Shown: piece after piece, positions 1 through 13,100 of the stretch
Numbering within the stretch: position 1 is the stretch's first letter
How the letters are laid out: every line of letters begins with the position of its first letter
Source of the DNA: Neodontobutis hainanensis
Taxonomy: Eukaryota; Chordata; Actinopteri; Gobiiformes; Odontobutidae
DNA: 64,000 nucleotides
Reading direction: 5' to 3'
NCBI GenBank assembly: GCA_024349245.1
Contig: JALDNG010000007.1
Location: forward strand, 6,833,501-6,897,500
Program-made: the position numbers and the translations under genes
Notes under the pieces: model-generated
Seen by the model: the letters and a program-made list of their open reading frames with translations, nothing else
Databases searched by the model: none
Told to the model about the DNA's origin: nothing

Positions 1-90
1 CCCCCCAGCTCCTCAAACAGTGTGTCTACAGCATGGGCAAAGGCGCAGAAGTGTGGGTAGGCCCTAGAGCCAAGGCCAAACACAGAAAAC
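1..90 (-). CDS. nos1: nos1 coding exon 17 (cut by window edge): FMN domain
   Basis: One base completes Arg848, then residues 849-877. FSVFGLGSRAYPHFCAF is the third FMN-binding segment. The acceptor is CGATTCAG at 92-91. The exon continues past the left end of the window. Confidence 0.95.
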
Positions 91-1090
91 CTGAATCGAG
101 TCAAAACACAGCAAAGTTAGACAAATGTGATGGAAAGGTAAGCAGCTTCAAATTCAACACTTGTAGTACTTGTTGATGCAATGTATATTTACAGTTTTGC
201 TTTACTGTGAGGTAGTGAACTCATGTCAGACTCAAGTTATGCTAAGAATATGTTCAGATCAAGGTCATCTCAAGCAGCCGATAACTGTAAATTATCAGCC
301 TGAAATCTATTTAAGACATTGATGCTCTAAATTGTGACCTGTAAATAAGTAAATAGCAGCAGCCAAAAAAATAAAATATACATTTTCAAATAGGTGCATT
401 TATATTTTTGTGTAGTTTACCTGACATTAGCAAGAGGTCCTGTGCTCTCAAAATTGATCTTTGTTTCAGGCTCATCACTGGACGACTTGCGTGTGTCTGA
501 GTAGGAAGACACACTGTTGAAGCGCACCTTGTAACTCCTGAGAAGAAAAAGTGACCAAACAGTGAGATATGAATCAGTGACATGAACTGCAAAGAAAACT
601 AAGCCTAAATCTGACTCACTTTCTGTCCTCTGTGTTGGATGTTGGATGACGCATTTCCATTAAGGCAGCCCCAAATTTCTACAGTAAACATAAAATGGCC
701 GTTATTAATTAAGGCACTCCGTTGTGCTTAAATAACTGCAGTTGTAAAATGGGACCCGCTTACCTCTCCATTTTCAGGTGGATCTCCATTACCAAACGTG
801 CTGGTCACCACCAACACCAGCGTCTCGTGCTCCAGGTCCACCACATCGTACTCGTCCATGGATGTGACCTGGAGGCAGCGTTACACAGAGGCAGTTTGAT
901 CTTGGACACAAATGACTCCAAATGACAGATGAGTTGAGTGTGTAAATTAGGGCTGAACACACAGCCGCTGGCAGATGATGTTGTAATGACCACTCTGTCC
1001 TCGCCCCTAACGAGATGATAATATGCTGCTGCCACACAGTGAACCTCCGCGATGTGTCTCGCTCAGGCAAGCATAGTGTGGTCTGCCATG

Positions 1091-1126
<36 letters not shown>

Positions 1127-4100
1127 CAGGCTTTAGCCCTACGGCACGACAAAGATTTGCCCAGGGCACATGCATCTGCCCAACCATCCAGCCACACTCC
1201 CACTCTTTGTGACACACTTGGATGAATGACTCGCCTCTCAACAGATTGTTCACACAGGGAAAACAGGAAGAAAGGATAAGATATGGCCTGGAGCAAAACA
1301 CAATACACGATTGAGAGCAGCATGTTTCCATCTCCATTTTTCTGAACAGATTTACACAGCCAGGAGTGTTTTAGGATCTGTTCTTAAACTGCCGCTTCAT
1401 TGGTCAAATCTTTATTGCTCATGAAGCAAAGGGCAACATGTTGGAGGAAACAAAAAAATAAATAAAAAAAAATAAAAATGCTTGATAGGAAAGGGCCCTG
1501 ATAGCTTTTCTATTAGATGGTATGCCAATATCCAACTTTCAGACATGATGCAAGGAAGAAGCAAGTGTACCTTTGCATCAAAAGCATGTTTGAAGATTTC
1601 ACACAGAGTTTTGGCGTAGTCCTGAGATTTGCCTGTCTCTGTGGCAAAGAGTATTGTGGCTTTCACCCTCTTGGCCATGGCCTGACCCATCAGTTTGGCA
1701 GAGAACTTCACAGCTCTGTAAAGGAGGAGACAATAAATGTTAAAGTGCACTACCTTTCAACTCATTTGTTAATGGCAAGCTGAAATGGGTGAGGATTGTT
1801 AGCTTCACTTCACTAAGCTGCCAGAATTATGTCCAAGTAGTGGATTGATGACAACTGTGATTACCCAGCTTGTCATATCCTCGGGGCAATTATATTAATA
1901 GCCTAACATACACATGAGTGCGAGCATGCACAGGCTAAAACAACTCTGACAAAGCTCTGATTACTCCCCGAGGGGTTGATTAAATAAATTTCATAGAGCA
2001 GACCAGCTTCTTGTCCTTTGAATATTATTTTTTTTTTTGAGCAAAGCACCGAGTTTTTATATTGTGTGTCCTTTCCCCTTGACATTTAGGTGAGTCACAA
2101 GTTTCAAGATATGCATACTCACTTGGCAAGCTTCTTGAATCCAATGGCTCTTTTCTTTGTTGGTGTACCATTGACCCCTTTCCACACATGAGTGTTCCAT
2201 GGATCAGGCTTTTGTGAAAGGAAACAAATTACACTGTAGTAGTAGGTAGGAGATTTTACACCCACAAACGCACACAACGCTACAGATAGCGTTTAAAGTC
2301 TACAGATGTCCCAGAGAACAATGTTTTAAAATGTTAAGCATTAAACAATTTTGCACTATTTTAAGAACTTCAATAATTTAAGACAGAAGAGTATGTCTCA
2401 CAAAAGGTAATGCCCCCCCCCCCCAAAAAAAAAAAAAACACATTTGAGTCTTACCTGGTACTCAAAAGAAGGTGTGAGGCGGTAGTTGAGCATTTCTTGG
2501 TGAAAAACTGGTGTGATACTTCCTGACATGGGCGGCACAATCCAGACCCAGTCTCCAGGGCAACCACCTCGTACCCGATACTCATTCTCCATGTGTTTCA
2601 TGAATGACTCTGTGGCCGAATGGTGATCTACTATGGTCACTTTGCATGTCTAAAGATGAAAAGGGAAATAAAAACTGGTTCATTTACTGGTCAATACTAT
2701 AAAACGACTGGGACAACGCGTCTGTGCGTCACCCTGTGTTTTAGAGCTCTCAATGAGTAAAAGTCTAATCCAGGTCAACTATGACTTGTCCTAAACAAAC
2801 CAAACCTGAAAACTGTGGAGAACAGCAATGTTGATCTCCACCAAGGCTTGGTCTTTCCAGAGGGAAGAAGTCTTCCTCGTGTCCAGATTCATCATGTTGG
2901 CCACCTCCTATAAAACAAAACAAGGGGGCATTTAATACGGCATGGTTTATGTTAGTTAATGTTTTAAACCATATACCCACACAGAAATATCAAAGCAAAT
3001 TAACTTATTTCAAAAGCTGCTGATGTTTGATCAACTCAATAGTTTTAAACCTAATTTTCACCTATTTTTGGTGTTTCAGAAAAATTAACACCTGTGTGTC
3101 CTGAGTGACTCACTGACCACATGAAGCTTGAGCTACAAATAATTGGAAAAAGCCCTCTCAGCTGTAACTGCAAGCACCATTTCTGTACTTCAGTGGTGAG
3201 ACAGGCATCTGTGTGCCCTAAAATGTCTTCATAATTGGACCGCTCTGCTCTTCAGATTTTGGGACGGGGAACTCGCTTTTATCTGAAGATGAACCAAGAT
3301 CACAGACTTTTTCCGTGAAGCAATTATAAAGGCAAATCAAGAAGAAAATTTGGGGAAATTTGAATGCCAATTAAAAAAAAAAAAAAAAAGCTACAATACA
3401 TTTCCTGAAGTAAAATACCATTTATGTGCCAGTATTTATAGGCATAATATCATCAAATGGACCTCAGTCACTGCTGGTATTGTTTATATGCCGTTCTCTT
3501 TTCATTCAAGTCCATTACCTCCAGAAGGTTGTAGCGCGAGGTGTCACAGAAGTCCCTCACACCGATCTCTGTGCCCATGTACCAGCCACTGAATGGGCAA
3601 GCAGTGAACTCTAGGCCACCAATCTCCAGTAGCATGTTAGCGACCGCTGGAAGACCATACCACTTCAGGTCCAGGTCTTTGAACCACTCGAATCTAGAAA
3701 CACAAAAACATGTCAATGAATTCATGCGCGTGTCATTCAGCCTGTATTTTATAAGACTATTACGAGCCTAACACCACTACAAACTACCATAAGTATTTAA
3801 TATTCATTCTTTGGACTGATAGTGTGGTCAGAACAAAAAAGAAATTGAACAAAGCACTGACTCGATTTCTCTGGTGAGGCGGGCAACCACAACCTCAATC
3901 TACCTCCTGTTATTGCCTCTTGTCACTCTCTGGGGGATTGATAACATTGCTTTCAGTTTATTATTTGTAGAGCTGGTCCAAATCTCATGTAATGATGAGG
4001 TGCAGTGGGTGATGGAGGGCTGTGAGAAGTGGCTGCTGGAACTAAGGGTCAGTTGATGATGTCTGGCAGGGACCAGTGCACCAAGGAATAGCGAGACATA

Positions 4101-7100
4101 GTGTGAAATCTATTGTAACGTCTTTACTGTCATTATGTAAAGTGTCACGCTGCTGCTTAATGTTTTATATCTTAAGGGCACTGTGGAATGTGTCCATCAA
4201 TGTAATAATATTGTCTGAAGAAGTTCAACTGTAGAAAATTACAGAACGGCAAACTGTTTTCTGGGAATAAACAGTGGAGTGTTGAGCTTCTTTTGTGCAC
4301 CTCCTTGTTCATGTTCTTATCAGTTTTCTTCAAGCTTAGCAAAGAAAAGTGTAGAGTGACTCACTTTGGATGGGTAATGGGCACCTCCAGGATTAGATCT
4401 TCAGGGATTTCAAACAGCTCAGGATCGTTCCCGTTAGCTTGCAGGAGCAGAGGTAAGACATCGAAGCGGCCCTTTGGAGGTTTCCATCCAAGCTGCATGC
4501 AAATCTGCACAGACAACAAATGTGTGAGTAGAGTGAGAAATTGTTCCCAATTCACACCCACTACAACAAAAACTTCTAACAACGCACACCTCAGTGAATT
4601 CCACATTCGCAGGGTCTCCCAGGATCTTTCCATCGGGCTGCTTGTAGCCTGCATAACGAATGAGCTGACTGTTCCACACTCGAAAGTCATGTTTACCATC
4701 AGTCCTTTGTGGGAAAATGGTAATGGCTGACCTGCAAAAAACACAAAAGGCTTAGAATATTGTTTGCTCAGATGACTAAACCCATAAGACACCAAGTATT
4801 TATTAAACCCCCCCAAAAAGTATCACAAGATTAATTACAATGCATAGTACTCAGTTTTCACCAATGGTCATTTAGGGTGTTCATTAAGATGTTCTTTGAT
4901 TAAACATGGATTTTTCTTAATATAAAATGGCTCTAAAAAAGGCAAAATACTGATGTAGAAACAGTACAATCCTTTTAGATTAAGTGACTGATCAATACAA
5001 AATGGCATTAAAAAAAAAAGATGGGATTTTAAGTTGAACAGTAAAAATAGGTTAAGGAAATACTTGATATTGCCCACAAACAGCATTAAGTGTAAGTATT
5101 TCTAAGGATTGATATCAGGGCCACAAAAGGGGTAGATGTGTAAATAAGTCTTGCTAAGCTGGCTGTAAGTCACTGTGTGGAGAGAGTGCACAGCTGGGAG
5201 GAATCTGGGCCACTAGTGTCACTGTCAACAGTTTACATGTGGCAGGAACAGTGTCAGAGTGGACACTAACAGAGTGAACAGACATGGTGTTGTGATTAGG
5301 ATGTCAAATTTAATTTCTGGTCATTAACAGAGACTTGAGCTAACGTTTGATTAAAGTCAAACACATGCAAGGATCAACATATTATGCTACTGCAGTATTT
5401 TCATTATGAGACACTACATCTTAACTCAACTCCAAAGACATAAAATCACATTGTTATTCTGAAGGTAAGCCCATCTTATTATCCAAGGTTGAAGCCAGGA
5501 TGTAATGCAGTCTCCCACTGTCCTTCTAAGGGCCAGCGTAAATGGAGTAATGAGTCACAAGCCACCCATCAGCTGACAAGTAAATAAGGTGTCAAATGTG
5601 ATTATGACTTGGCAGAAAAGTGTGCAGGGCTAAGAGATGAGTGCTCGTTAGTGAGGTCTGCCACCTCCCTGCCAGGCCACTGACAGAGACAGGCAGCAGA
5701 TAGTGTCACAAACCTGTATTTAAGAGCACACAGAGGCTGACAGATGGGACAGTGGGTCAAGTCAGGGTAGAAAGAGATGCACAGGGGCATGGGTACATCA
5801 AGCGACAGATGGGGTGCAGTTGAAGAACAAGCAAACAAGATTTGAAGTCTTTGTTTTATTTTACCTCAGGTTTCCTTTGTTGGTTGCATACTTGATGTGG
5901 TTACAAATGTAGTTGTACATTCCATGAGCAGTTGTGCAGTCTCTTGCATCAAAAACCTGAACAAAACAAAAAAAAAAAAAAACAAACAACTCTGGTTATC
6001 ATCCATCAAATCCCATCACCTGACAATTTCACAGATACAATTTATATATTGGGAAGTTTGCCCACCTGCAGTTTGGACCACTGGATCCTCCCCACGCAGC
6101 GAGCAGCATTTCTCCAGGCATGTTTGGCTCCATAAATAAGTTCAGTGTCTTTGAGCAGGTAGGCTCCTGATGCTTCAATTTCCTTGGTCACTTCATCAAG
6201 CCTGTCCATGTGGGCCTTGGAGCCAAATCTGAAACAAAACAAATAAATGCATGACGACAACATGTCTATAGACATGAAATGCATTTGAACTGCCTTTATC
6301 AAAAAAAATAAATAAATCACATTCTCTTACTTCCATGTGCTTTTCTGACTTTGAGTCAATACCTTGTTGAATTTTTTTTATTTTTTTAAAAACAAAAGCC
6401 ACTTTTTTGATGGGGGTAAAGGAGGTGGCTTCTGGCCTGGCGAAGCCAATAAACACCCCATTGCAAGATTTTTGGCTCCAAGTATTTTATGTCACGCAAA
6501 AGTAACGCAAGTAAAAAATAAATAAAAATAAGCCCCAACTTCTTGGCTCAGCACCATTGTCTACAGTGTCCTGCCATGCTTGCCTTTTGATGGAGGTGTA
6601 GTACTGGTCAATAAAGTCAGTGGCCAGTGGCAGCAGCTCTTCTTTGGTCCTGGCCTCATCCGGTTTACGAACAGATTGGTTTGGAATCATCACAGAACCG
6701 ATGCACACGTTCTCAGTGCACACTGGCATCTGAAAAAAAAAAAAAAAACCAACAAGGGACAGATGAGTGAGACTTATGGGGAAATAAATCTGAATGCGTC
6801 TACCATAATGTTATTTGAACTCCCATATTGCATTTAGTATGCAGGCACCGTTTCTGTAAGCCACAAAAAAGAAAAGATTGGTTTTAATTAAAATCCGTTC
6901 TTGGCAGCAAAATAAAAAGCACTACATACACTTTTTTAAATTATCCCACAAAAGACAAGCCATCAAGAGGAAAATATTTACCATTGCAACATGAACTTCC
7001 TTCTGTCAAAAGGAAAAGCAAGAAGCCGACTTTACAAGCCAAGGCATCATTTCAGTTTTACCGTTTCTTTCATCATATTACTGATGGCTGGCTTGTTTGT

Positions 7101-10100
7101 TAATGAATGAGCAAGTCAGTGAGTCATGTATTGGTATTCCTCCATAAAATGCAGACAGGATGTTAATATTATAGCTGGAGTCAGATGTCTCTTGGCTCTC
7201 CATAAACACCTCATCTCCAAAGAGACCACATGAGCAAGAGCAGATGACAAAGTAGCAAAAAAAAACAAACAAAAAAAACAGGAACGTTAACAATGACCCC
7301 AGCAGAGCTAAAATTGGCTTGTTTCACTGAACCACCCACTTGCACTATACAAGGCAGTGTATCCAAAATAGACTTCTTCATGACCCTCTGACCATTCAAA
7401 ACTCAAACAAAAAAAAAAAACAAGATTCCATTCCAGACAAACACTCGTGTCACTGCCAGTCAAAACAAATGAAAACTGATTAAGGAAATTGAGCAATATT
7501 GCAAGAGAGAGTGGTTAAACAAACAAAGAAGATTACATTCATGGGATTGATACAAAAGAAAAGAATAACACAGATGAGAAAGAAAAACAAGGAGTGAGGG
7601 GTGTTTGAGTAAAGGGGCAATGGATGAGTAAAGCAGGGAGTGTTAAAAATAAGAAAGGAATCACTTTGTGCTCCAGCACGTCCGCTCCTCATACTGCTCT
7701 GGGCATTCAGTCCAGCCAGCTGTCCTTTTGGAAAAAAAAAACGGATCAGCCATGAATACGGCATCGTCTGTGATTTAATAAATCTGAAGATGCCATTACA
7801 AGCGGTTCATTGTGATGCACACAACAGCTTTTCTGATAAGTCACCTAAATTATTAGGCTGCAGTATTTTGAAGTGTGCATCTTTAAATAGCATTGCAGAA
7901 CTAATAAGTCTGAATGATTAATAGTGCTTTAGTAATCAAAAGTTAGCAGTTTTTGTTAAAATAAAGATTGAGAAAAGCCCTTTCCGTGCATGTTTAAAGA
8001 TGAAAGTAGACTGATAGACATGAAATTCAGATAAAAAAAAAAAATAAAAAAAAAATCTACGCAATACATTTACAATTCTCAAAGTGCTGAGTCACAGTGA
8101 TTCATTGGATGGCCATGTGAGTCGCCCAATATGAACAGTCTAATCAGATTTAGTTTGAATCTCCAGGCTTGTATTTTCACTGGTAGAGCAGTAATGTATA
8201 GTTGGAGCAGAAGTGCTTATTAAAGAGTGAGAAGCTGAGAAAGGTTCACCACAATGTGCTATTAATCTCCAATCTACCCGACATGCAGATTCTGTCGGCA
8301 GCTACACATTTGTTCCCTCAACCGATGTAGTCGACCAGTGCCCTGAAGCTACTATTGAACTTGTGTCACAGAAAACATTTAACAACTTTCAAGTAAATGG
8401 GAGACTTTTAAAACATAACCCATTTGGTTTCTGCATAAACCTGCTTTTGTCCTGCAAGTGTTGATTAGCGGTCACATCATCTGGTCTGAAGGAAAAGACT
8501 ACATAAAAATAAGAAAATACAAAACTGCAACACCTTGAAATAATGTACTTTAGGGGCCTACAGCCTATTTCCTGTAAAAAATAAATAAGACAAGGCCCTC
8601 AAATGTCCCCAGTATGGCAATAAGTTGGCTAGAATTGCAGAGCAGATGTACTCTGTTGCATTTACGTTGCATCATGCAGGTGTGTCAGTTTCTTGGTCAC
8701 CTGCTAACAGTGAGCCACAATATAAAAAAATTAAATTAAACCCTGAGCAATTCCTTTGTTGCTTCACTTCTACCTTTTCCTTCAGGATTTTCAGTTTGCT
8801 TTGCATGAACATGTGTCCAGAACGTACCTGGTTGGAGCCGTGGTGGAGTGTGTCGTTGTAAACAGTGCCAGTCTCCCAGTTCTTGATCTTCATGAAGCGG
8901 GGACACTTTGAGGGGCTGCCATTCTGCTGAGACTTGGTTGGGGAGGTCCTGCTCGGGGCTGGGGACTGTGAACAGCACACAAACTCATCAATGCCTCTGA
9001 ACTACCGTTATATGGTTAATGGCTCCCTTTTTGTGCAGTTAAAGCTCAATCTTAGGTCCAGCTGCAATGAGAAATTTAGGAAAAGATACACAGAGTTTGT
9101 CTATTAAAAATGAAGGTTAGGATCCAGATTATTGCTCACCAACTCAGCAAAGGATCTGCACAGAAACCACTTGCAGATATCCCCGGCTGTTTCAGCTTTA
9201 GCGCTCACTCTGGGATAAAGGCAATCAGTATTTAACAGCAGGCTGATGGCAAGCCAACACTAGGCTGACAGCGCTCTCCAGTATACTACATCTATTGACT
9301 GATGAATTCCTGCAATTTAACCCCACAGCCAACTGTAAGCATTTGAAAAGCAAAACAGCGAGTGATTGCCAGGATCAGTGTAATCAATGGCCCACCTTTG
9401 GAGGCAGCTTCTTCATCTCCTGGGGCATTGTTAACCGTACAGAGGTGCAGCTTTAGAGAAACAACGATACAATCATAGCTTACTGAGGAGATGAATACCA
9501 AGAGAGTCGCACTGTTTGAGGCTGGTTGTCATTTCATGTTCTCTCAAACGGCACAGAGAAAACGGCTCCTGATATTCATGCTCTAACAGCAGTACACCCC
9601 CCTCCCGCTGTGGGGTCAGATATGACTTTTCTTCACACAATGTGGGCTAAAGATGAATATTGGTTGTAGGAGTGGCTTTACTGTACAAAGAAAAATCACA
9701 TTTGGGAATAGAAGGCTCCAAATGTTTGTTGTAAATATAAGTTGCGTAAAAAGACAGTAGTTTGAGAGTTCAAATAATTCAGATGCCCATTAAAAAGCAT
9801 CCAATTTTCTAATAAAAATATCCCCTAAAGCAGCAGGACCGCAGGTAATTACCACATGCCTGGTTCTTGTCACACGTCAATCACAAAGCCCAGCGTCGAG
9901 AATGTGGTGTTGATATAACAGATGGGAGCATACACCGAGCTGGAAATGAACATAATTGAAGCTAATCTGATAAGGATAATTTCATCGGGGGATGTAATCA
10001 GCAAAGCTTTTCTGCTAAATGCAGTTATGTAGTTAAAGTTCCTTTTCCTTCTATCAATTAAAACTTATAATGGAAAAGATGAGGCAGACAGGAGGTGGGT

Positions 10101-13100
10101 GAGAAGGAAAAGGTTAAGGGACTGCCTGGGAAGTTCAAAGAAGAGTCATTTGTTAAATAATTATGTTGTTAAATGTACGTTTTAACAATTAGCTTTCTCA
10201 TGGAGTTGATAATTAAGCTATAGAGTGGATGAAAACGTAAAAACTGCTGGCGCTCTGCCATATTATCTTCTCACAATGGATAAAAGGTGGAATCCACTGT
10301 AGCTCGAGGAATGGCACAAAACGCTCAAGCTTATTAAACGTCAAATTATGCAGGAGCTGAAGCTCCAACGACCGAACTCAGTCAACCCTTGGAACAAATT
10401 GGGAGAGCTCATTAGAAGGCCATTCATTTGCCACTTGAAATCCTTTATGACGAAAAGAATAAAATCTCTGCAGGTAGAATCTTATTAATGCTCAGTTGGC
10501 TCACATTACCACAGACAATCTAAATTAGTATCAGCTGCCATCTTTCTACTTGTATTCAAAAAAGAAACCTTTGCAACTGGCCATCCATTTTTAACAATTT
10601 TGCATAGTTAAAAACAAGGTTGCTGGTAATGAGCGCACTTCAATGTCAGCGGCGAGCAATGTAAAAATAATCAAACTTCAAAAAGGCTGACGCTATAGAG
10701 CTGTTTAAAATGTAACAGAAAATATACATAATTTGATTTAAATACGCTCTATACCCAACATTACCCTGCTTCAAATGTTCCACATAGCAATTTTTAGGCA
10801 TTTCAGTGATTGTAGCCGTTACCTTATACCTTCACCAAGAAAAACAGCTAAAATATTAGAAGAAAGTATTGAAAGAAAATTAAACTACAACCATAGTTTT
10901 AACAAATTCTTCTTCATTTGAGGACAATATGAAACAAAGTTTTTCCGGTCATTGTTAGAGACACTATCTGCAGGATTAAACACATTGTCCTACTCAAAAG
11001 ACTCCATGGCTGTGGGCACAGACACTGAAAGCTTCATATGGCAGCTTACGTATGGAAGAACTGGAAGACATGAGTCAGCCTCATCCCCCCTTTTTTTTTT
11101 TTTTTTTAAACTGCATTCTGTGGCACGTGCACAGTGACTCCCCTGCAGGTCTGGATCATTTCAAGAGGGGCCACATTACATGGAGACGAATCAACAGCTG
11201 CACACATTCATTAGGCGTCCTGGAATGATTTGGCTTCATCCGGACCCATTGACGGAGGCGCGAGTGACGTCACCAGTGGGTGGATAACACCGGCCATGTG
11301 CAGATTAGGCCGTGCCTGTGGCAGACACTCTGACCTGAGAACCGACCCTCGTACATGCAAGTTTTAAGCTGGATTTAAGGCATCACCAGCTTGCTGCCGG
11401 AAGCTTCTAATGCCTAGGTGATGGGATCTCCGCAAAAGACTGAAGTGGGGGCTCTGCTTTAGAAGCAACAGGCCAAAAGTGTGGATTATGGTGCATTAGG
11501 ATAAAGAGTGAGATGCATTAAACCGCTAAAGGAAACACTCTAGAGACTTAAAAAAAATAAAAATAAAACACAATCTTACCCCAAAAACATAAATCTATAC
11601 ATTCTCAACAATTAAGCCCTGAATATTTATTTTAGATTACCTTGTCAAGATCAGCGTTGTAATCCGCAGGCATGTTTTCCAGCGCTCTGCCATTTTCCAA
11701 TGCCAGCTGTGGAGACGTCCCATTTCCCACGGCATTCTCCCTACGAGTCACACAGTTTAATCAGGTGCGTCATTCTCAACCAGCCCAAAATAGAGTTCAC
11801 TTAACCTCAAAAAGACAAACAGTACAAATCTAATAAGCTTCTTTGTGTTTAGGAACTTAATCTAACATGTGGTCAGCCTCAGACTAAAGACATTTCAGGA
11901 ATTCAACACTGAAAACTACAGATAAAGTGTAATTCTTTTTTTCACCCCCAATTATTGAGGAACTGTTTGTTTAAGGAGGCTTAAGGAAATTGTTACAATC
12001 AGTAGCTGCTTTGTCGAAACAAAAGCATTAATCTACAGCATAGTCAGTCGATTATGGAATGATGGAATAATTAACACTTGAGTTTACAATCAGTTGCCAC
12101 TCATCCCCCATAGATAAGAACACCAGGAGCTGATCAGTGATAAATCTCACTCAGAGCTGTAACTATGTGATCTAGAGCCTTAATGAGAAACAGGGGGAGG
12201 GGACACCCGCTGCACAACAACCGCATGACACACGAATAAATACAGCAAACGCAAATCCATGCCATTTCAAATATGCAATCGAATACACCCACACACATCC
12301 AGCAGTGTTCACACTCCCTCCCCCGTGCGCACGTGTCCATGTTGATTGTAAATTGTTACAGGCACTTTATCATCTATGTTTGCCTGAGCATATTCTATCC
12401 CTGCGTTTCAAAAGAAGAGTTAGACACGCAGAAACAATGGGAGAAGTTGCATGTGTCCCTTGTCATCAGGTCTTACGCTTCTGCTCTTAAAAAAAAAAAA
12501 AAAAAAACCCCAGGCAAAAAGGTAAAACCAAGACACTCCTTTTTCTCTCCCCCTCTCAATAAATGTCCCCAAAGCTTACCTTTAGCTCTTCACAAATGCC
12601 TGTCTCATTAAGCTACAGCTTCAAAGCTTAAGCAAATAACTGTTAGTTTTTCCAGTTCTTATTAAATGCCAATGATGCAAATTGTCCTCAGCCTTGATGA
12701 ATTTAGGAGTCCTTGACACAATGGTGGCCCCATTAAGTAAAGCATCTGAGCAAGACGGAGTTCTTTTTTTTTTTTTTTTGACCCATGTCTTCCTGGGCAA
12801 CAATGAATTACTCAAAAACCATTTATGAGAAGAGAGGTCATTCCTTGATAGGTCAAGAATGAGTTATTGATTCAAAGAAGCTCAATTTGATTTCAAACAG
12901 TCAAGGGAGCACAAGAGCAGATAACTCGGACACCAATAAAAGTACACTGTGTAGGCAGTCAAAAGAAAACAGGGCATTGAATTTTGGGTTGTACAGTGTG
13001 CCTTGCTGAGTTCAGCCAATGGCTAATTACCATGTGCATAAATGTAAATGGCTCATTTACCTCAAAAAAAAAACAACACAGGTGCAAGTCAAAGTGCATT

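Noticed and set aside
789..1337. 182-codon minus-strand frame
   Set aside because: Runs through a CA microsatellite and uses another frame than nos1 exon 14.
4293..4730. 145-codon plus-strand frame
   Set aside because: Antisense shadow of nos1 exons 7 and 8.
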